Origin: Solanum dulcamara
Taxonomy: Eukaryota > Streptophyta > Magnoliopsida > Solanales > Solanaceae
Direction of reading: 5' to 3'
Assembly (NCBI RefSeq): GCF_947179165.1
Contig: NC_077247.1
Span: forward strand, 13,219,501 to 13,283,500
Length of the DNA stretch: 64,000 nt
Under the pieces are notes generated by a model. That model worked only from the letters and a program-made list of their open reading frames with translations, was not told the origin of the DNA and did no database searches. A program made the translations under genes and the position numbers. Shown here in pieces: positions 59,465 through 64,000 of the stretch (position 1 is the first letter of the stretch; each line of letters opens with the position of its first letter).

Positions 59465-59990
59465 TTGAGTAGAACGAAAGAGATAAGGGTATCATTTCAT
59501 CATATCCTCTTCTGCTTCCCATGTAGGACCTTGAACTTGTTGATTCCTTCAAAGAACTTTAATGGATGCAACTTCTTTGTTCCTCAATCTCTTGACTTGC
59601 TGGTCCAAAATTTCAACTGGAACCTCTTCATAGGTCAAGTTTCTTCAACGCTTACTACCTCCAAAGGCACAATAGAACTAGGATCACCCACACATTTTCT
59701 TATCATAGACACATAGAACACCAGATGAACCAGGGTCATTTTCGAAGTCAATTCCAACTCATAAGTGACTTTGCCAACATGCCTCAACATTCTAAAAGGC
59801 CCTACCTACCTAGGGCTTAATTTCCCTTTCTTACCAAACCGAACCACACCTTTCATGGATGAAACCTTCAAATACACCCAATCATCCACCTTACACATAA
59901 GATCTCTTCTCCTAGTATCAGAATAGTACTTTTGATGACTTTAGGCCATCTTTAGACTTTCTTTAATAACTCTCACCTTCTCTAAAGAAT
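59465..59990 (-). pseudogene. Integrase C-terminus of T2
   Basis: Pieces read SMKGVVRFGKKGKLSPR, VGPFRMLRHVGKVTYELEL (GPY/F block), LVHLVFYVSMIRKCVGDPSSIVPLEVVS (about 59880-59650), then a Lys-rich end near 59570-59480. Same layout as T3. A few stops and one likely frameshift. Confidence 0.78.
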
Positions 59991-60059
59991 TTAGTACCAA
60001 TTTAGGGCCCAACAAGGTCATCTCATCTACCTTGAACCAACCAACTGGAGACCTACATT

Positions 60060-60470
60060 ATCACTAATACAAAGCCTCAAACGGCGCCATCTCGATGCTT
60101 GAGTGGTAGCTATTATTATAGGTAAACTTGATAAGCTGTAGATGATCATCCCAACTCCGTTTGAATTCCAACCTACAAGTCTTTAAACATATCCTTAAGT
60201 GTTTGAATTGTTCTTTCAGCTTGCCCATCGGTTTGAGGATGGAATGCGGTGATGAACTTTACCTTAATACCAAGGCCCCTTTGAAACGACCTCCAAAAGT
60301 AAGAAGTGAATTGGGTACTGTGATCTGAAATGATTGACAATGGTACACCATGCAACCTCACCAACTCTAGAATATAAAACCTAGCATAATCTTCGGCACT
60401 ATAAGAAGTCTTGGCCGGTAGGAATTAGGCCAACTTAGTCATTCTATCAATAATTACCCAAATTGAATTA
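60060..60470 (-). pseudogene. Integrase core of T2
   Basis: The 60364-60173 part reads VRLHGVPLSIISDHSTQFTS, FWRSFQRGLGIKVKFITAFH and PQTDGQAERTIQTLKDM, which contains the second Asp (ISDH) and the Glu (QAERT) of the DDE triad. The first Asp region lies near 60480 in another frame (wording VDFVVGLPHT reversed from 'gtgggtttgcctcat'). It continues to about 60060 with a YNNSYHSSIEM-type block. Stops are present between the pieces. Confidence 0.83.
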
Positions 60471-60550
60471 TGACGCTTCTGGGTATGAGGCAAACCCACT
60501 ACAAAATCCATGTTCACATCTTTCCACTTTCAAGTAGGTATTTCGATATC

Positions 60551-60790
60551 TTATGTTAGGCCACCCGACCTTTGGTGTTCGGCCTTCACTTGTTGGCAAT
60601 TCGGACATTCAGACACGAACTTTGCTATGTCCTTTTTTATGCCACCCCACCTATAGAATTCTCTTAAGTCTCGATATATTTTCGTCGAACCGGGATGAAT
60701 AGAGTGTGAAGAATTATGAGCCTCCTTTAAGAGTAAACTCCATAAGCTATCCACATCAGGAACCCACAGTCGAACCTGATAGTATAGCAC
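60551..60790 (-). pseudogene. Integrase zinc finger of T2
   Basis: LLLKEAHNSSHSIHPGSTKI...YRWGGIKKDIAKFVSECPNCQQVKAEHQ has the His-x3-His and Cys-x2-Cys of the H2C2 motif intact. The 79-codon stretch is uninterrupted. Confidence 0.88.
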
Positions 60791-60801
60791 CCTATTTTCC
60801 C

Positions 60802-61500
60802 TTATGAAAAGACCTCTACTTTCTTCTCCTTCACCAATCTTTTTAACTCCACTAATGTCAGGTCTAGGTCTTGCTTTGACTTGACATCCACCACCAAAGA
60901 GGATGCAGATCCATTATGAACAACCATACCACCACCATCGGTACCACTGAAATTCACCCCTAACCTAGAAAAATGGTGAACATCTTTCACCAACCCCCTT
61001 ACCTTTATCTACATTGGCTACACTTCTCATAGACACTATACTAAGTGCATCAACAACCACATTGGATTTACTTGGATGATAATGCATACTTATGTTGTAG
61101 TCCTTAAGAAGTTCTAGCCACCTCTTTTACCTTAGATTGAGGTCTTTTTGGGTGAACACACATTGGAGGCTTTTATAAATAGTAGGCACATCAAATGCAC
61201 CCCATAGAGGTAATGCCACCAGATCTTCCATTCATAAACAATGGCCACCAACTCAAGATAATGGGTAGGGCAGTTACATTCATGCACCTTCAATTGCCTA
61301 GAAGCATAAGCTATAACTTTGCCATTTTGCATCAAGAAACAACCCAAACCAATATTTGAAGCATCACAATAAACCATAAATCCTTCCAATACTTCCGGTA
61401 GAGTCAAAATAGAAGCGGAGGTAAGTCGATATTTCAGGCTTTGGAAACTGCTTTCTTACTCATCTATCCATATAAATTTTGCTGTCTTTTGAGTTGATTT
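60802..61500 (-). pseudogene. RNase H and linker of T2
   Basis: [58 protein letters not shown] (61407-61190) is RNase H. The catalytic Asp in YCDAS and the Glu in LEL are kept, while the Asp normally before LEL is Tyr. The end (SVLYHPG/DALS-type wording near 61090-61030) is frame-shifted. The linker VKDVHHFSRLGVNFSGTDGG (60993-60802) is open. Confidence 0.83.
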
Positions 61501-61684
61501 TGTCATAGAATATGAGATAGAAGAAAATCCTTCAATGAACATTCTATAGTACCCGGCTAACCCAAGAAGCTCTTAATGTCCAAAGGAGACAATGGTCTGG
61601 TCCAATTCTTGACCGCCTCCATTTTATTAGGATTGACCTTGATCCCATCACTAGATACTATGTGACCAAGAAAAGCTACCTACT

Positions 61685-62443
61685 TCAACCAAAATTCACA
61701 CGTACTTTGACAAACAATTGCCTATCCCTCAAGGTTTGAAGTATAACCCTCAAATTGTTCTTATGTTCTTCCTCACCCCGAGAGTAGATCAAGATGTCAT
61801 TAATGAAGACCACAGCAAAAGCATCAAGGTAGGGTTTGAAAACATTATTCATTAGGTCTATAAACATCGCCGATTCATTTGTCAACCCAAAACTCATTAG
61901 TACAAAATCGAAGTGTCCATACCTATTTTGGAAAGCCATCTTGGGAATGTCACACTTCCTCACCCTTAGTTGGTGATAGCCAGACCAAAGGTCGATCTTG
62001 GAGAAGTGACTTACCCCTTGTAATTGATCAAACAAGTCATCTATTCTAGGGATTGGCTACTTGCTCTTAATGGTCACTTTGTTCAATTGATGGTAGTCTA
62101 TGCATATTTGAAGCGATCCATCCTTCCTCCATACAAATAACATGGGAGCACCCCATGGTGAAATACTAGGCCTTATGAACCCCTTTTCTAACAAGTCCTT
62201 TAATTGTTCCTTCAACTTCTTCAATTTTACTAGGTTCATCTGGTTAGGAGGAATAGAGATAGGTTGGATATCTAGGAGGAGATAGATACCAAAATCAGCT
62301 TTCCTTTCAGGAGAGATACTAAAAAAGTCATCAGGAAAGACATTGAGAAACTCATTTACTATGGGAACCAACTCAAGAGGAGGACTTTTGGAGTCGATAT
62401 CTCTAAAAATCAAAATGTGGTAAATGTAACCCTTAGCAATCAA
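61685..62443 (-). pseudogene. Reverse transcriptase of T2, active-site Asp changed to Asn
   Basis: Reverse transcriptase copies element RNA into DNA. The first part (62443-62057) reads [27 protein letters not shown]-like wording, [38 protein letters not shown]. The second (62035-61685) reads [40 protein letters not shown] and [20 protein letters not shown]. The YxDD-type box should read FIDD; the codon at 61799-61801 is AAT, giving FIND. The first palm Asp (KIDL) is intact. The domain is nearly open apart from a stop near 62040, where one codon of the KYPLPRID-type link is damaged. Confidence 0.9.
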
Positions 62444-62527
62444 CTTTTGGGCCTAAAGATAAGAGATGAACTTACCCTTCACCACCGAATCATTACCCTC
62501 CCATTCAAGAAAGAACTTAGTTAGGAA

Positions 62528-62848
62528 TTAAAACTTGACTCGACGAGTCCTATAATCTATAAAAGCATAAGATACATGTAACAAATCCATCATAAGTATA
62601 ACATTGAAATCTACCATGTCAAGCTCAATGAGATCACATGGGACAAATTTATGCAAGATGGACATAGGACATCTCTTATAAAATTGTCTAGCAACAACCA
62701 ACTCACCAATGGGGGTAGACACTAAATAAGGCTCTACTAATATTTTGGGTAATATATCAAACCTTTTTGCTAAGAATAGAGTAACAAATGATAAATTTTC
62801 ACCCGGATCTAATAATGCATACACATTAAAAGAAAAGACCTTTAACAT
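62528..62848 (-). pseudogene. Aspartic protease of T2
   Basis: Open for 106 codons: VFSFNVYALLDPGENLSFVT, LAKRFDILPKIL, STPIGELVVARQFYKRCPM, FVPCDLIELDMVDFNVILMM, DLLHVSYAFIDYRTRRVKF. The active-site box is DPG, as is usual for Tekay-type proteases of this kind, and the normally following Ala is Glu. The protease frees gag and pol products. Confidence 0.87.
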
Positions 62849-62937
62849 ACTGATAATGACATTTGGTGCTCCCTTAACCTCTTACCTCCAATGCAAAGCA
62901 TAGAAATGGTTGGTGCATTGGCCACTCCTTGAGCTTA

Positions 62938-63123
62938 TTATCCATTAGCAATTTGGCCTTGAGCCCTACCACCAAAACCACTTTTATATTCTCGAGCATG
63001 ATGATACGGCTTGCCATATTTGAAGCATGTACTAGATTCGACTAAGCACTCCCCTTTGTGAGTCCTCCCATACTTATTACATGTGGGTAAAGCTTGAGTA
63101 CCAACATTCTCCCTTGGGGACAT
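62938..63123 (-). pseudogene. Zinc knuckle of T2 gag
   Basis: CNKYGRTHKGECLVESSTCF...KYGKPYHHAREY is the double knuckle region. Two or three of the expected Cys are Tyr (CNKY, CFKY, REY), each explained by a single G-to-A change on the sense strand. Metal binding should be lost. Confidence 0.84.
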
Positions 63124-63300
63124 TTAATTAGTACCCTTTTCCTTGTTGAATTTGGGATGAGAAGTATTAGTAGGACGTTGTCCTACAAACCATTGTCCAA
63201 CTTGGCCCTTGCCATTGTTACCATAACCAGACCTTTGTGGGATGAACCCTCCACCTTCCATTCTAGCGTTCTTGAACCCTCTAGACCTCTCTTTCCACTT

Positions 63301-64000
63301 CTATTTTTCAATTTGCTCTACATAGGTCATTAGTCGGGATATGTTCATCTCCTTGACCAACATAGAAATCTTGCACTCCTTGGACACAAAGATTGTGAAA
63401 CCACAAATGAGCTTGCTCATCCTTGCTCGGGGGTCGGAGACAATGAAGGAAGCATACTTTGACAACTTAGAGAATTTAAGGGCATATTCACTCACACTCA
63501 TACTTCCTTGACGAAGGTTGATGAACTCTTAGAATTTAGCCTCCCTTAGCTCCATTAGAAAGAAGAGGTCCAGAAAGGCACCCTTGAACTCTTCTCATCC
63601 TATCGGCCCCATTTCTTCATCTCTCTCAACAACCTATTGTTCGTACCAAACTCATGCCACTCCTTTGATTTGATAAGTCACTATAATGGCCTTCTCATTT
63701 GGAGGAACACCCATGATAGCCACAATTTGGTATACCTCATTGATGAACTCCATAGGATCCTCATGTGTTTTAGATCCATTAAATTCAGGAGGATTCATTC
63801 TTTGGAAATCCCAAATCTTATAAGCCAGATTTTGCACTTGAGGAGGAGGAACACCTCAATTCCCTTAGTTGTCTATGCCCTGTGCCAACAATATGATGAT
63901 ATTGTGAAACTCCATATGGCTTACCCCTTCCTCATGATGTAGGGCATTAGGAACTAGAGGATCTTAGTCCTCATCATCAACTCTTGCTCTTGGAGTTGCT
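63301..64000 (-). pseudogene. Gag of T2, start beyond the window
   Basis: IWDFQRMNPPEFNGSKTHED, FINEVYQIVAIMGVPPNEKA (63837-63652), then MSVSEYALKFSKLSKYASFI, ARMSKLICGF, KECKISMLVKEMNISRLMTY (63501-63301). The same gag order as T1 but diverged. Stops lie between the parts. The N-terminus, PBS and 5' LTR are outside the window. Confidence 0.85.

Larger units (their letters stand above)
56958..64000 (-). mobile_element. Tekay/Del-like chromovirus T2, most complete element, runs off the window
   Basis: Minus-strand order: gag (past the window to 63301), zinc knuckle (63123-62938), protease (62848-62528), RT (62443-61685), RNase H (61500-61010), linker (60993-60802), integrase zinc finger (60790-60551), core (60470-60060), C-terminus (59990-59465), polypurine tract, 3' LTR (59216-56958). 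All domains are present in the standard order and spacing, with moderate numbers of stops. It is nested in the T1 5' LTR, so it is younger than T1. Confidence 0.88.

Noticed and set aside
1..64000. tRNA, rRNA or CRISPR features
   Set aside because: Only tRNA-complementary primer-binding sites were seen, no cloverleaf sequence; repeats are not spacer-separated arrays; the sequence is plant nuclear in character.

Overview
The window is AT-rich plant nuclear DNA made almost wholly of transposable elements. I found no intact cellular gene, rRNA, tRNA or CRISPR array. Long gypsy LTRs that begin or end in TGTCACGACCC-type sequence, a MULE carrying a ULP1-like protease, and an Athila-type element with a 'putative plant transposon protein' ORF are a combination I associate with Solanaceae (tomato, potato, pepper, tobacco group). 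That is a judgement from familiarity, not a database result. All protein genes are broken by stops, frameshifts or insertions. Apart from a plus-strand gag fragment at 43-44 kb, the MULE transposase and three LTRs, nearly everything lies on the minus strand.

Left third (1-22.2 kb). An Athila-like Ty3/gypsy element (A1) runs right to left: RNase H (22.2 kb), integrase (21.9-20.4 kb), a non-coding spacer full of short palindromic motifs (20.3-19.0 kb), an extra ORF in the place where Athila elements carry their env-like gene (18.9-17.07 kb, continued at 4.07 kb), a long untranslated tail, a polypurine tract and the 3' LTR (852-2348). A solo LTR (4078-17069) sits in the tail of the extra ORF and is flanked by a perfect 5-bp target duplication, TGTAG. 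That solo LTR was itself split by a roughly 9.8-kb Mutator-like element (about 5.66-15.47 kb). The MULE has a broken transposase on the plus strand and a convergent DUF1985 plus ULP1/C48 gene on the minus strand. The word GATACAT/ATGTATC recurs across the MULE and largely stops at its borders.

Middle (22.2-44.35 kb). A 5'-truncated Tekay/Del-like chromovirus (T3) with its 3' LTR cuts off A1. Next come poorly assigned LTR-like DNA, a deleted LTR of the same family as the 4078-17069 copy, a second LTR fragment with a minisatellite, and a degraded Reina/CRM-like element (R1, 33.4-42.2 kb). R1's integrase is split by a solo Tekay LTR (34.66-38.29 kb), which in turn holds a 1.23-kb insertion flanked by an 8-bp direct repeat. 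At 42.2-43.3 kb two partial LTR copies face each other as a roughly 1.05-kb inverted repeat. The right arm leads into an initiator-Met primer-binding site and a gag fragment on the plus strand.

Right third (44.35-64 kb). A Tekay-like element (T1) on the minus strand can be followed from its 3' LTR (44351) to its PBS and 5' LTR (55076-56957). It has lost RT, RNase H and the integrase core, and carries an LTR-fragment insertion in its 3' LTR and a 3.6-kb solo LTR in its body. Its 5' LTR is interrupted by a second Tekay-like element (T2, from 56958 past the end), which keeps all pol domains in order but has an altered RT active site.

The window therefore records up to four layers of nesting. 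Its most unusual parts are the ULP1-bearing MULE with its motif field, the Athila element's extra ORF, the inverted LTR pair, and an LTR family present only as solo or partial LTRs.
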